From the NCBI RefSeq assembly GCF_028502605.1, contig NC_079236.1:1364001-1428000 (forward strand): a stretch of 64,000 nucleotides of DNA. The letters are read 5' to 3'. Positions 11,992-25,300 of the stretch are shown here, one piece after another. The DNA is from Trichoderma breve. Taxonomy: Eukaryota > Ascomycota > Sordariomycetes > Hypocreales > Hypocreaceae. Each line of letters opens with the position of its first letter. Position 1 is the first letter of the stretch. The notes below the pieces were generated by a model that saw nothing but the letters and a program-made list of their open reading frames with translations, ran no database searches and was not told where the DNA came from. Both the position numbers and the translations under genes were made by a program.

Positions 11992-12909
11992 ACAGCGTCT
12001 GTTTCAGCCCGTGAGCCGCGCAAGGGAATGCTGAGGGAGAGGAACGATGCGCCGGAGACAATGGCGGCTCTCTACGGGACTATCGGCCAGCTGGATGCAG
12101 ACATGAGAGTTTTCCTTTTGTCTCTTGCTCCAGGGCCCGGATTGCGCTGCATTGCGTGCGGCTGGGGAGTTGCGCGAAAAGAAGTTGAAGAGCGGGAGAA
12201 ATGACCGGGTCCGTGGTCCGGAGACCGAGTTCGCCGGTCAGGCCACTGCAACTGAACTGCTGCAGGATTGATCAACAGGTGCTGCACCGGGATGGATTGA
12301 TGGGATTTGGTGGATGTACCTTGGGGCTTAGTTCCGATGTTGGGGGGTTGCTGAGGACCATCTTCAGGCGGCTCCAGGCACTGTTGGTGCTACTTGGGGC
12401 GCTGGAGATGAGCGCTGGTCCACTGAAAGCGCTGAAGAGGGTACTTACCGTACTTGGAGTCCGTGCTATTGATCTTCTTGCGCATCAAGGTGTCCGGAGC
12501 TGCCCGTTGATGTAATGGTGCGTCACTCTTTGTCAGCAGCCATGATCGGGGTGCATCAACTCCGTTACGCCTAGATCGGACGAAATGTTTAGATAATCAC
12601 GGAGCTGGATTGATTCCATCTTTGCAGACTGGCCAGGTATTTGCCTTCAACCAGTGAGCACTGGGAACGCATCTATTCAACCTTACTTGCCAAGCTTGCT
12701 TACACGCCGCCTACTATTCGAGGCTGCTAGGTATTGACCTAGTATCTCACGGCTACCTGTACCTAACGCGAGATCGCCCTGCCCAACGGAGTATCGAGAA
12801 TCAGTTCGATCGACTGCCACCACGGCATTCTCTTGGATATATCCCTCTTCCCCAGGCCGAAAAAAACTGTCTTCACGACATCGATGCCAATTGGCACCAG
12901 CATATTCCA
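11992..12909. other. Divergent intergenic between CDF gene and sirtuin
   Basis: About 0.9 kb holds the promoters of two divergent genes. Short open frames at 12072-12287, 12201-12515 and 12683-12964 show no domain. No clear motif was found. Confidence 0.5.
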
Positions 12910-14112
12910 ATGAGGAAACCATTAATGCGAATCCCCTATACTGACATTCTCCCGTCGCCAACAATCATCCCTGCCTCGGCCCATTCTCTCCAAGGTGCCC
13001 TCGCCGCCCTCCACAACTTCTTCGCAGCGCCTCCACCTAACCAGCTGCCTCACTCTACCGTCGTTCTCACAGGTGCCGGACTGTCGGTAGCATCTGGGCT
13101 GGCCGACTACCGAGGCCCCAATGGCACGTATCGAGTGAACAAGACGTATCGTCCCATCTACTACAACGAGTTTGTACAGAATCACGAGGCTCGCAAGAGG
13201 TATTGGGCTAGGAGTTTTCTTGGATGGTCTAGTCTTCTCAAGGCAAAGCCCAATTCCGGGCACTATGCAATCAGAGATTTGGGGCAGCTGGGCTTAATAA
13301 GTGCTGTCATTACGCAGAATGTTGATTCCTTCCACCCTATAGCCCATCCCCAAATCCCTTCGCTCGAGCTCCATGGCTATCTAAGGTCAACCAAATGCAC
13401 TACCTGCCACACTGAATATTCACGCGAGGAATTCCAGCATCACCTTGCCCGGCTGAACCCTCGCTGGGCAGCTCTTCTGGAAGAGGCGCTGGCATCGGGA
13501 GCTCTCGACACAGAGGATCCTGAGGAAAAGAGGTTCAGAGGGTTAAAAGTCAACCCCGATGGCGATGTTGACTTTCCCGATGCACCTTATACCACATTTA
13601 GGTACCCTCCCTGCCCTCGATGCTTGGCCGACCCACCTATCAAGGCAGAGGGCTACAGACATACAGTTAGAGCCGACAGTGACGGTGCGTTCATCCTTCC
13701 AAGCTCAGCTGGTGTGTTGAAGCCGAATGTTGTCATGTTTGGCGAGAACATTCCCACCCACGTCCGAACTGCGGCCGAGGATGCCGTCGATAACGCCGGC
13801 AAGCTTCTTGTCCTCGGGACATCGCTTGCCACCTATTCGGCATGGAGATTGGCTAAAAGAGCCAAAGAGAGGGGCATGCCCATCGCCATCGTCAACATGG
13901 GTGGCGTAAGGGGGGAGGACCAATTCTTCGAAGATGTAGATCCTAAGCAGGCCGGCGAACGAGCCGTCAGGGTTGAGGTGTCGACAGACGATCTTCTCCC
14001 AACTCTGGTATCTCAGCTTCGCCAGAGGCTCGCATCTACGCTGCCTCATGATACCGCACTGCCCAACGATCTGCGAGAAAACTCGTCCATCTTCAAAGAT
14101 ATGCTCTCTTAG
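12910..14112 (+). CDS. SIRT4-like sirtuin (class II NAD+-dependent deacylase)
   Basis: Single exon, 400 aa. NAD-binding motif GAGLSVASGLADYRG (55-69), TQNVDSFH (135-142), catalytic His155 in ELHG, zinc-binding Cys163/166 and Cys235/238, then KPNVVMFGEN (271-280) and GTSL (303-306). The spacer NPDGDV before the second Cys pair and the RYWARSFLGW segment match SIRT4 rather than Sir2/Hst. SIRT4-type enzymes act in mitochondria on lipoyl, ADP-ribosyl and other acyl substrates. The N-terminus is short and only weakly presequence-like; Met6 (12925) is an alternative start. The segment after TQNVD lacks the usual xxAG sequence, and about 25 residues are inserted between the last Cys pair and KPNVV. 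It ends only 39 bp from the opposite-strand DUF5321 gene. Confidence 0.9.
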   Translation: MRKPLMRIPYTDILPSPTIIPASAHSLQGALAALHNFFAAPPPNQLPHSTVVLTGAGLSVASGLADYRGPNGTYRVNKTYRPIYYNEFVQNHEARKRYWARSFLGWSSLLKAKPNSGHYAIRDLGQLGLISAVITQNVDSFHPIAHPQIPSLELHGYLRSTKCTTCHTEYSREEFQHHLARLNPRWAALLEEALASGALDTEDPEEKRFRGLKVNPDGDVDFPDAPYTTFRYPPCPRCLADPPIKAEGYRHTVRADSDGAFILPSSAGVLKPNVVMFGENIPTHVRTAAEDAVDNAGKLLVLGTSLATYSAWRLAKRAKERGMPIAIVNMGGVRGEDQFFEDVDPKQAGERAVRVEVSTDDLLPTLVSQLRQRLASTLPHDTALPNDLRENSSIFKDMLS

Positions 14113-14151
14113 ACATTTGTAGATAATAATTGCGCTGTCATAAACCATGAT

Positions 14152-14818
14152 TCAGAAGAAGTTTCCGAAACTGGCCGTCTTCGTCTTCACAGGAGCTTCG
14201 GGTTGGACCTGCTGGGCGCTACTTTCGGGTTGGCTCGTCATCTTCGCCTGAGATTCCGTCTGCTTCTGCTTGGGTTGCTTCTCGGGGTTCCGGGATGCTT
14301 CGTCGCGCTCAATGGCTTGCAGCACTTGAATCATATATCAGCCACCTGACTGTAATACACAGATAGAGCCGTTCCCGGGATTACTCACCCTCTTCCCATT
14401 CTGTTTCTTTCTGAGCATCTCCAGTTCCCAAAAGCTTTTCTACATCTACGTCCTCTCCATTCTGTATGCGCTGGACCACTTCTCGAAGCTGGGCAATTCT
14501 CAGTGCCGACTGTCGCATGTACCGCTCCGTCTGATTCCGCAGCGCAATCATCTGAATTGACATGGATCCGATGAACAGGAACATGACGATGAAATACGTG
14601 GCCGGGTTCCATTCCTTCTTCGTCTTTGCCTTCAGCTTGTTGCGGTTCGCCTTGCGCATCGGCTTGGGTATAAGCGACCTCCAAAAAGATCCTTCCACGA
14701 TGGTGTATGGCGCTGTGCTGGAAAATCGCAGTCCTAGGCTTGCACGTGCAACGTTGTTTGCAGCAATGGCCGCCATGCTTTGCCTTCCGGCGTGCAGCAA
14801 AAGCCGTTGAGCCATCAT
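14152..14818 (-). CDS. DUF5321-like small mitochondrial-type membrane protein
   Basis: Two exons, 14818-14389 and 14324-14152 (200 aa), with a 64-bp intron ending TTCAAG. The spliced junction EWEEVLQAIERDEAS restores a conserved-looking block. The N-terminus (MMAQRLLLHAGRQSM ... LRFSSTAPY) is a typical mitochondrial presequence, with an RFSST cleavage-like region. SFWRSLIPKPMRK is followed by one transmembrane segment (about 73-93), then a coiled coil and a Gln/Lys-rich tail. It resembles the fungal DUF5321 family; its function is unknown to me. A role in inner-membrane complex assembly is possible from the architecture but is inference. It is tail-to-tail with the sirtuin and head-to-head with separase. 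Confidence 0.8.
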
Positions 14819-15154
14819 TGTCGAATTTGTTCCTGGTTTTTTCTGCGGATTTTGACGCTCAGGCTACTTCCATGCAGTTGGTTGAAGGTTTTCTAGAACC
14901 CGGCAAATCGTAATCGGATCTCCGAAATGGCGCTTGTCCGGCGCAGTTGCCCTAGACAACTCCCGATATTTACCCGTGACAGCTCTAACCCAGCATCCTT
15001 GCTCTTCTAGCACATTGAAGATTGATTACCACATTAGGCTCGTGCACTCATTTGTATAATCAGCTTCACGCCGCAAGGCAGAATCTATTTTGGATTGGTT
15101 TTTGGGACATTGAGATGATATGATTAACACCTCCGGGCGGAAAGAACTCTCTAG
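14819..15154. promoter_or_regulatory. Bidirectional region, DUF5321 gene / separase, with uORFs
   Basis: A 336-bp divergent spacer. Directly before the separase ATG are a two-codon uORF (15115-15123) and an ATG at 15120 whose frame overlaps the separase start. Whether they lie in the transcript depends on the unknown transcription start. Confidence 0.4.
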
Positions 15155-18100
15155 ATGGCTTCATTACAGGCAAAGGTCGACGCCGTCAAGGCAGCCGTTT
15201 CGTCAACAACGAGCTGCACGCCCGCCGCCGTAGTAACGCTCAAAGAACTTTTGCTGCCAGAACCCGAATCACAACCGCCGAAACCAAAGTCACGATCCAC
15301 AAAGGCCGGAACCGCGACGAAAACAAAAAGCAGCGCCGGGTCAGATGGCGAGAATCTGAGCTCACGGGAAAGGGCTGCTTTGGCAACACACATCATCAAT
15401 GTCACCCTCAAGACGCTGTCAGAGGCCGCGAAGCCTCTACCTTCCTCTACCCAGTCGAAACAAAACGGCGATCTTCGAGAAGATGCGGGCAGACAGTCAT
15501 CGCGAAGATCCTCATCCTCACCGCTATCTCCTGCGCAGCCCAGAGCACTCAATCGACTTGCTACGTCCGCCAACGTCGAAGCGAACCAGACGAAATCACA
15601 AGCGCCCGCCCAATCGACCGGATGCCTTGCCACGGTAGAGTGTGCGCGCATTGCCTTCTCTGCGCTTCGAGCTATCAAGGGCCCAACAAAACCGGACGAA
15701 GCAGACTTTCAGCTGGAGACGGGCATGTCAGCGCTGACAGGGAAGCTACTGGCTTTGGGGATGCATGACCAAGCTTTGAAAGAGTTGAGAGTGCTGAAGC
15801 GAAGGTTGGACAGCATAATCAATGGGGCACAATCAAGCAGCGCGAAGTCGGGATCTGAAATCACAACCACCACATCAGCAATTGCCGATTTGTTGAATTT
15901 CAATGGCTCCATCACGAAGAACAGCCTTGCCACCATCACGGGCTACCAGATGCAGGTTCTAAAGCTAATTGCGGCGACAAAGAAGCCTTCTCACATAGAA
16001 GTCATCCTACCCTATCTCGCCGATTCGTATACTTCGTCTCCGTTCAATCTACTGTCTACTCTGGCTAAGGAGGGGGCAAAGGAGGCCGCAAAGGCAGCAC
16101 GCCAAATGGCATCCCTATCCCAAGTTCTCCTTTCGCTTGCGCCCAGCATCTCCAGCCAGGAGGACGCAGTCGCTACCGAGCCACGACTTAGCCCATCTCC
16201 CGATGTTGCTTTCGAACTACAATCTCTAGCTTTCCGCATCCAACTCAAGTGGTGGAAACTGGCTGGTCACAAAGGAAATATCGATAATGATGTAGTCTCT
16301 CCTTTCTCTCGCTGTTTACGAGCTTTTACCCGTCGCCAAAAACTAGACAAAGGCTCCGTCTACCAAACAGCCTCCGAATCATACGACACCATAATGCAGC
16401 TTATTCATGCCCAAAAATATCGTCCAGCAACATCATTCGACTCTCCTCTAGCATCGATACATCAGATTTTAGGATCCGCAGCTCAGGCTGAACGCCGATA
16501 TACCGAAGCGCACCGATGGTTTCAGGAATTGAAGAGCTCACTAACCCCGGGGCAGGAGTCCTCAGTTCTCAGATGCTCCGTCTCAGCGCGCCTCCTTGCC
16601 GTAGCCTTAAAGAAGGCCGATATGGATCATACTATTGAGCTTCTGCTCTGTGAGGTCATCGACGGCCTAGATGGCAGCCTCAGTGGAACAATTGCAGAGT
16701 TGAATGAACTTCTGGAGAGCTTGTCGCTTGCAAGGCGTTCCGTCGTTGGCCTCCTAATGACATGCTTAGGGCCGAATGCAGGAGAAAGCACCGTTCCAAG
16801 CGACCTGGTAAACCATCTTAAAACGTTCGTTCTCAAATATCCACGATTTGTTCGCCGATGGACAGGACTTCCACCAAACAAAGATGCGTCGTCTAAGCAA
16901 GTTCTTCAGTTTGATCAGCGACGACAGCTAGTTGCACAATCCATAGGACAGACCCTCGATGCTACCTTGATGGTCATCAAATGCGACATCCAGTCAGATG
17001 CGAGTGGGTGGCAAGCTATCGATGATGTTCTTCAACATTGTGTCTCACTACTCGACTGCATGAATGCGTCGACCTTATCCACCGCCAAGATAGACAACCT
17101 TGGCACCTATGCCGTCAAGATTTCAAGCCTTTACTTCTCCATCTTTTCGCAACTTCGGAAGAAATCTAGTCGATCTAAAGAAGAGAATAAGCATTTCCTG
17201 CGGGCCTTGCATCGATCAATTGACGTGGTTAAGGACTGTAACGAAGAAGAGAAGGAGAAGGCGCAGCTATCGACAAAGATTGAGATGTTTGCTGATTTGT
17301 GCAAAACTTCTGGCAGGACTGAGGATGCCGTGCAAACAATGCGATACATCTGTTCTAGTATGGCTGAGAATGGCGTTTTGGCCGATGTTGCCGCTGCCCT
17401 CGATACACAGTCTCCAAGCCTTGCATGGAGCATGAACGATAGAGTATCTCTCATGTCACGCACTCTGCGGTCCATGTCCAAGATTGACAGTTCGTGGAAC
17501 GAGTGGACTTTTCCTCTCCCAGAGGCCGAGCGTGCTGCGGTTTTGGAGCATATGATGCGTGTTGGTCTTACTAGCTCTTCTGCTTCATCACAGCCTCTTG
17601 GTCTTTATGATGCCGGAGTGGCTGCTTTACTCCGCATATACACACTAGAAAAGCATCCGGTGCGTCGGCTCCGCGTGTTGTTGCATCTTTGCTACCAGAA
17701 TCTTGGAGAGGAGGAGCAGCTTGCCAAAATCCTTTCTCTGGCCGAGGAAACATGGGAGTATATGCAAACCGAAGGCAACGGGGAGGATGATTCGTTAGCC
17801 CACTTCATTCCCCATATGCAGGCTTATTGCACCTCCATCGGTGCTTTGATACGCGTTGATAGATCAATGTCGACGCTAATCAACGAGGCAATCGATTCCT
17901 GGAAGTCCATGATTGGGACTTGTGAGACGCAAGACGAGCTATTTACCATAATAGACGACCCTCAAGGCCTCCTCGATCATCTGCATTCGTTGCACCAGCT
18001 TGCGGGCCTTAAAGGAGAGACACGTCTCCAGCTTGCCATTTCGGAGCTCAACATCACCTTGTCAAGAGTATTCGTTGGATCTACAGAAGCCAGTGGTGAT

Positions 18101-21100
18101 GGACTAGTCCTCAGCCATAGCCAGCTGGCAGCGCAATACGTAAACATTGGACTTTTCCCTCAAGCTCTAAAGACCATAGTACAGACTCAAGAGCTTCTCA
18201 GCCGCTATGATGGGCTATCGCGCCAAGTTCTTGCCGAGTTTTACCTCTCCCAGGCAGAGTATCACACCGGTATTGGCGACATGGACACTGCGTAAGTATA
18301 TCTTTTGAATACCATGCATATATTAAAACGAACGGAAAAGCTAACAGTTTGCAGATTCGATTGCCTATCCAAAGCTAGTAAGATTTGCAATAGTCCGTAT
18401 TCCTCTTGGGCTCGAAGCAAGTCTCACGCCTCGATGGTCATATCTCTCACCTCATTGTTGCAATCCATTGTTACTCTCCAAGCTGGAGATATTCAAGAGG
18501 CCCTTTCGCTTGTGAAAACGAGCGTCCGCATGCTTACTCACAACTGGACCAAGCTGGAAGCAGCACTGGAGGCCGACCAAAAGAGCGTCGATATGAGCCT
18601 TTCAGACATTAATAACAGCAGTACAGATTTAATGTCGTCAAAGGGAAAGGTGGCTGGTCCTCGGTTCTGGACTCTGGCCAGTCCACTTATTCGAAGCCTT
18701 TTACACATCTCTTCAGTCTACGCCCATATCGGCATGTTTCAGGAAACAGTCTATTATGCCGAGTCCGCTTGGAAGATTGCAGAGAGCACTCAATCCTCGC
18801 TCTACAAAGCACAAGTGGCTATCTGGACTGGATCTGTTTACCTCAAGGCCGGAAAGCTTCCCAAGGCACTCACCACTTTTCAGGAAGCAGAAGAGCAGCT
18901 ACCCCGTGATACCTGTTCAGCTCGTGTTCGCTTTGCTCGTCAACTCGGAGAATTTTATTGGGAAATCGGAGAAGACGAGAAAGCTGCCGAGTTTTTGAAG
19001 ATGGCTGAGGAGACTGCCCGTCTCCTCAGCACAGCCGAGGATGAATACGACAGCGATACCGCCGAGGAACCTGCCGCTGAAGCCAGGACTATGAGATCTA
19101 CCAGATCAACAAAGACAAAGGCACCAGCTGCCCCTAAACCCTCTAAGCGCGTCACAGCCAAGTCCAAAGCGGCAACTGCAGCAGATATCGTACAGCTACC
19201 AAAAGACATATATTATGCCAGCCTCCACGCCGCCATCATCTTGTCACGCACTTTGGGGCTCATTTACCAGAAGGATTGGTCGTCGGCTCTGCAAGCCCTA
19301 GAGCAGCTCAAGGATTTGCCTAAACTTGTTGGCGTGCTATCTCAGGAACAGGTCATGATGGCAGAATCATTAATTGGTCACAGTATGGAGCAGATGATTT
19401 CTGATCCTGTCTTCTCGGTTATGCAAGACTCGACCATTTCATTCCCTGCCGTGTCCACCATGGGCCTACATGCTGCTGGAGGGCTCCAAAAGAATTCCAG
19501 CGATTCCGATTCCGATTCTCCTGCCTTCGCTGATGCGTTGAAAAAAGCACAAGAGCTTTTAATTGAAGCTCACGCCTCTGCGCTGTCAAGCTCTGACAGC
19601 AGCATGGTTCGTCGTATCTCTGCTCTGCTTCAGAGCACCGTCATCTTTTTATCGGCGACATTGGCCTCGAAATCACTTTCAGAATCGGGGCTAGGCACAG
19701 TTGCTGTTGACATTGCTCGAAATGTGACTTGGCAACGAGAGCAGCAGACACTGGCCGGGTTAAATAACGATACGATCCCTGTCCGTGTTGCAACTCCTGT
19801 CCACAAGCCACCGACGATGGAAGCAATGGCCGACATGACCAACTTCCAGGAGAACTATGTTGACTTGATCCCGAAGAAATGGAGCGTTATTTCGATTTCT
19901 TTGAGCGATAATCGCCATGATCTTTGTATCACCAAATTCCAGGCGGGCCAGGGCCCGTTCATCTTGCGCTTGCCTTTGGAGAGGGCCAACTCTCGAGATG
20001 CTGATTCCGAGGTCTTCAATTTTGAACATGGCCGCGAGGAGCTGTTGGAGCTCATCAAGCTGGCCAACGAAAGCAGTCACTCCGCACGAGACTTTACTGC
20101 CAAAGGAGAGCGTGGTGCCTGGTGGGCCGAGCGACAGGCCCTGGATTCTCGACTGAAGAAACTCTTGGTCACCATCGAGACCACATGGCTGGGAGGATTC
20201 AAGGGCATGTTTTCCCAACATCGTAAGAATGCGGAGCTGTTGGCTCGCTTTCAGAGGGATTTCCACCAAATGCTTGACAGGATGCTGCCGTCTCGAAACA
20301 AGGCCCGCGGCAAGAAGACGGCAGTCAAAACTGAGACTGTCACTCTGGATCCCAGGATACTCGACCTATTCATCGGGTTGGGCGATCCGACTGAGCCTGA
20401 CGTCGACTTTGATGAGGCGTTGAATGATTTACTTTACTTTGTTGTGGATATTCTGCAATTCCATGGCGAGCGGAACGCTTATGATGAAATTGACTTTGAC
20501 GGGATGGTTCTGGAGACGTACGATGCTCTGCGTGGATATCACAACGCCGCCAATTCTACTGAAAGGGAGGAGGGTGCGCATACTGTGCTCGTTCTCGACA
20601 AACTCCTCCATGCTTTCCCCTGGGAGTCGATGCCCTGCATGGATGGCCTTTCCGTATCACGCGTACCGTCTTTAGCATGCCTTCGTCAGCTTATTCGAGA
20701 GGCTGGCAGGAATCCAGCAAGAAAGTCGCATGGCCACTTTGTCTCAGCAAAGGCCGGCATGTACATCCTCAACCCTTCATCCGACTTGACCAATACGCAA
20801 ACCTTCTTCCAGCCAGCTTTTTCGGGCCTTTCATCGTGGAGCGGCATCATCAACAAGGCACCAAAGGAGTCGGAATTCGAAAGGGCTCTCGCCACGTCTG
20901 AGATTATGGTGTACTTTGGCCACGGCAGCGGTGCTCAGTACATCCGCGGCAAGACGATCCGCCGCTTGGAAAAGTGCAGGCCGACGACGTTTCTCATGGG
21001 CTGTAGCTCTGCGGCCCTGACTGATGCGGGCGAGTTTGAGAGCTATGGCCCTGTTTGGAACTATATGATGGCTGGGTGTCCGGCGGTCGTGGGCACGCTT

Positions 21101-21388
21101 TGGGATGTGACTGATCGCGACATTGACCGCTTTGCCGGCAAGACTTTTGAAGAATGGGGGCTCTTTGCGAGGGGCACGTTTGATGGGGCGACGAACAAGG
21201 GCAAAGGCAAGGCTAGGAGCTTTGCAGAGGAGATTGAGGAAGTGAGTCGCCATGAGCGCGGTGATGGCCTCCGCAATGCATCACTTGCCGAGGCGGTGGC
21301 GACGGCGAGAAATGCGTGTCGCTTCAAGTATCTCAATGGTGCGGCAGTTGTTTTGTATGGAATTCCGGTCTATATTAAGAAGGATTAA
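15155..21388 (+). CDS. ESP1: Separase (cohesin-cleaving cysteine protease)
   Basis: Two exons, 15155-18291 and 18355-21388 (2056 aa), with one 63-bp intron (CTAAC branch point). The long N-terminal half is helical and repeat-like with low-complexity Ser/Lys patches. The C-terminal caspase-like domain holds catalytic His (about residue 1902, VYFGHGSGAQY) and Cys (about 1929, LMGCSSAAL), plus PAVVGTLWDVTDRDID just after. The length matches fungal separases such as BimB/Cut1 (about 1800-2100 aa). The enzyme cleaves the Scc1/Rad21 cohesin subunit at anaphase onset and is held inactive by securin until APC/C acts. A basic Ser/Thr-Lys segment (about 1280-1320) could hold autocleavage or nuclear-localisation sites; that is a guess. 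No securin gene was recognised nearby. Confidence 0.96.
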
Positions 21389-22350
21389 TGGTTTTTGGGG
21401 TGAATTATGGCACGGAAAACTATTGGGGGAGGAAATAGGGTTGGACGGACAACAGGGTAATGTTATAAAAGGGAAGCGGATTGATATGACCTTGAATGAT
21501 GGATATGAGACCACAGCGTTTGGATAATGAAATTGGCCTTACTTAGATTACGTCCATTTTCGGTTTGTCTGTTTATTTGTTTTGTTTTGTTTTTTAGGCA
21601 TAGCGGAGGGCGTATATGAATTTGGAGATGAAGTTAGAAAATGATATGACGTTATGACATTCTAGTTGAAGAGGAGTTGATAATTATAAAAGATATACAA
21701 TTGGAGGCCACATCAAACTCATCATACGATACCAATTTCAGAGGGGCCCTAAAATCCTTTCCCATCGAGAAATGAACAAAGTGTAAACACCAATCAATCA
21801 ATCAAATAGCACATATCGAACCGTTGAATACCAAAAGAAAAAAGATTGAAAGGCCGTTTCGTTTCAATTGTTTGTTCCCTTCCGTCCCGTCCTCCCAAGG
21901 CAAAAAAGCCCCCTGTCCATCTCCATGAAATATATCAACGACAAGCGATGAAAAATAAAAAGGAATAAAAGTAAAAAACCAAAATATGCTAGAGGCAAGG
22001 CCAATCATCAATGCTCCTCCCGCCCTCCCAAAAGACCAAAAAGTCGTGTTCCCTGGGTATATATATGGATATACATATGTCCGATTTGAGCCAAAAAAGA
22101 AAAAATATCCAATATCCATCCTTCCCAAGCGCCATTTTCCTTTCCAGAAATGCTCACACATATTTTTCATAATCCGACGTTGTGACCAATTTGACACAGA
22201 CAGCAGTCATTTCCTGGCTGCCGTCTTAAAAAGAGCAAGATAAAATATACGAGTAATGAAGAACACGCCCAAAGGGCGCCTTGATATATCCTTCTCCCAC
22301 AACAGTGTGCCTCACACGAACTCTCATCCAATAGTTTCCACGGTATGTCA
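21389..22350. other. Convergent 3' intergenic, separase / Zn2Cys6 gene
   Basis: About 0.96 kb of AT-rich DNA between two convergent stop codons, including a TTTGTTTTG-type T-rich tract (21560-21595). The frame at 21802-22197 (minus) is open but Phe-rich with no domain, and I judge it non-coding. Confidence 0.5.
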
Positions 22351-25300
22351 TTACATGCCACCCTGATGGTCAGCCATAAGCATTCCTCCATTGCTGCCAA
22401 ACAAGTTCGCAAAGGGATCGACACTTCCGAATCCCATGTCCTGACCCTCCATGGATAAGAACCACCCAGGAGACGCGTCTTGACCAAGGTACGGGTTCAG
22501 AGCATTGCTACCCATCTGATCTTGGGTGTGAGAATCGTCGCCGCTCATGTTCTCAGGCTTCATGCCTTGCTGACCGTGGATCTGAGAATTGGACTGGGGG
22601 TTGCTTCCAGACATGCTTCCCCAGCCGCTAGATCCGTTCATCAGAACATTCCCGGCGTCCATGGAGAAGTCTCCATAGGAGATTTGTTTGTCTAGCGAGT
22701 TCATCATGCTGTTCGACGGTTCCATATTCATAGAGAGCAGATCTGTGGAGAAGAAATTCTGCAGTGGCACACTCTGGGGGAATTGTGCAGCGTTAGCGGG
22801 GCCAAGTGGCATCATAGGGTATGTTGAGTTTTGTGGTTGCGAGACAGTCAGGGAGTTGAAACCAGATGGGTTGGTTGTCTGCGCTCCAAGCGAGTTGGGG
22901 AATCTCGGCGGTTGTCCAGATTGTTGCTGTTGCTGCTGCTGCTGCTGCATGGCCAGTCTCATCTGGTCATGGAGGTGTTGCCCGCTCATAGCTGCCGCAT
23001 GTTGCTCGTTTGTCTTCTGCGACTCCGCAATGCCCGTATTCGGCAGGGTTGGCTTCTTCAGGGGCCCCTTCCGTTTGGATGGTCCAGGTCGCTGCCCATC
23101 TTTGTCGTTCAGCATCGGTCCAACAGCCGTGAAGAATTCTTCAATCGATTGCAGCTCTGGCTTCTGTTCCAAAGCACCATCCTCTCCCCGCTCCTTCTTC
23201 CTATATACAGCGGGATCCATGTAGTCCGTGTCCGAAACTCCGTGAGGGTAACGGTTGAACCAGTCAGAATATTGCAATATCGGGGATGAAGCGGTACTGC
23301 CGTTGTTGGGGCCCCCTGTGCGGGCTGCATCGAGGGCATTGCGAAACTGGATGCGAATGTTTTCCACCATCCAGTGGAACATGCCCCAATACTTCATCAT
23401 GTTACGCAGGAATCTCACATTTACGCTAGAATTAGCCTCTGCGGTCGCTTTCATCGCCGGGTTCCCAGAAAAGATGCCAGTGATATGGATAGTGGCCGAG
23501 GAGAAGGCGCAGTACCCAGCAAAAGGGGTCGAGATGCTACACTGCACCTCTTCGGCGTCTCTTATCAGGTCTGATATCTTATTAGCCGCCGCAAAAGTAT
23601 TGACGCTGGCTCGTGGGATGAAGTCCTCCGGTGCCTCCTCGCCGACACGATCTTGGGAGAAGGAAACGGCGGCTTGGTGAAGAAAGAGCAAGTTTTGCTG
23701 AATGGCCATGTGGAGGTACAGGAGATGCTTTGCTGTGCTCTCTGCTCGGTGAATCTCCAGAGCCTCGCGAGTACACTGCAGGCTTTCGGGAAGTGTACGC
23801 AGTAGCTCCTCAGTGTCCCGCACCAGTTTAGCATACTCGGAGTCTTTATTCCACATCGGATATGGATCCTGTTCTCTGCCACCCTGGTTCAAGTACGTAA
23901 CGACACGGCCCCAAATGGACACGCATCGAATAGTATAGGCAGACGGCCCCATGTTGTCACGAGGGTTATCGACCTCGCCTTGTTCGGACATGTTAGACTC
24001 GGGGACGCTGCCATCTAGGAATTCTGTCTGAGCGGGCATATCAAACTGGAAATATTTCTCGGCAACGGGAAGAGGGATTTTGATGGTTTCTTCTTTGATG
24101 AAGACTGGGCGGTCTGTGCCGGACGAGTTGAATCGATCCATCATGAAGCAAGCCCACATGACACGGCGACGAATTTCGCGGTCAATGAAGCTCAGCTTGA
24201 CCTTCTTACTCCGCGACTGCGGGTCGTACTCCAAGTCTTTGTGAAGATGAAGAGCAAAGGCCATGCGAATGGCCTGCCCACCCAGGGCCCAGGCGCGGCC
24301 GCCGTGACATGTTCCGAATTCGTGCATTCCCAATATGAGAAGACAAGTCAATATCGTTATGTTAGGCCAGTCGTATCGTTTGGTGCAAATATCTCTGGCA
24401 TGAGAGGCCCACTCCTCTCCACGCATGAACTGCTTGGTAGTCGAGTTGAACTTTGGGCTCGACGTGAAGCGCGCTGCGATGGCACACACGGAAAGGACCA
24501 GCACAGGCGGAAGCGTATCATTCCTATAGCTCGCGTTAGCTGTTTGGATCTTGTATGGATGAATGAATGAAAGGGTTTCACTAGGAAGGAAAGGCGACGT
24601 GCTTCATTCCCCCGTGGAAAACGTGTCGTACTTTAATTTGCGAATGTAGCTTGGTTTGTGGAGAAGATGATATGATTGACCATAAACGTTATCAAAAAAG
24701 ACTTCGGTGAGGTGTTCCTGGACATCTTTAGGGGGGAGGGCTTCTCTTCCTTCGCGTAGCAGTTCGTTCTCTGCAGCTTCGCGAGACTCGGGCGAGCCGG
24801 CCGCATGATCTTCCGGTAGCTTCGGCCTGGGGGCCTTGGCCCAAGCCTCAAGATCTCGGCCAAATGCCTCGTCGGCGTTACGTTTCTTGGTAGATACCTT
24901 ATTTGACGACATTGTGCCGGTGCCGGGGATGGCGGGTTTTACCACGGCGCGGGGGACCGTCGATATTGTCTCCTGGTCAGCCTTTGGTAATATCTTGATG
25001 ATGCGCTCTTCCATGCGCTTGAGTCGCTTGTCGAGCATGGCCATGTAATCGGTGCGCGGTGCAGCTTTTCGGGTGGTGACTTTGTAAACGCATGGTATGC
25101 GTGACCTCATACAGTGCTTGCAGGCTGGCTTCTCGCCGGAGCAGCGTATCTTCTTCCGACGGCAGGCAATGCAGGCGAGCGGTAGGCGTTTCCGGTCCTT
25201 GCCAGCCTTGGTCTTGAGCTCGCTCCAGGCCGGAGGTGCAGAGGACGAGTCGTCCTTTGACTTGCCTCCCAAGTCTGTACCATCACCGCGATTTTGATTC

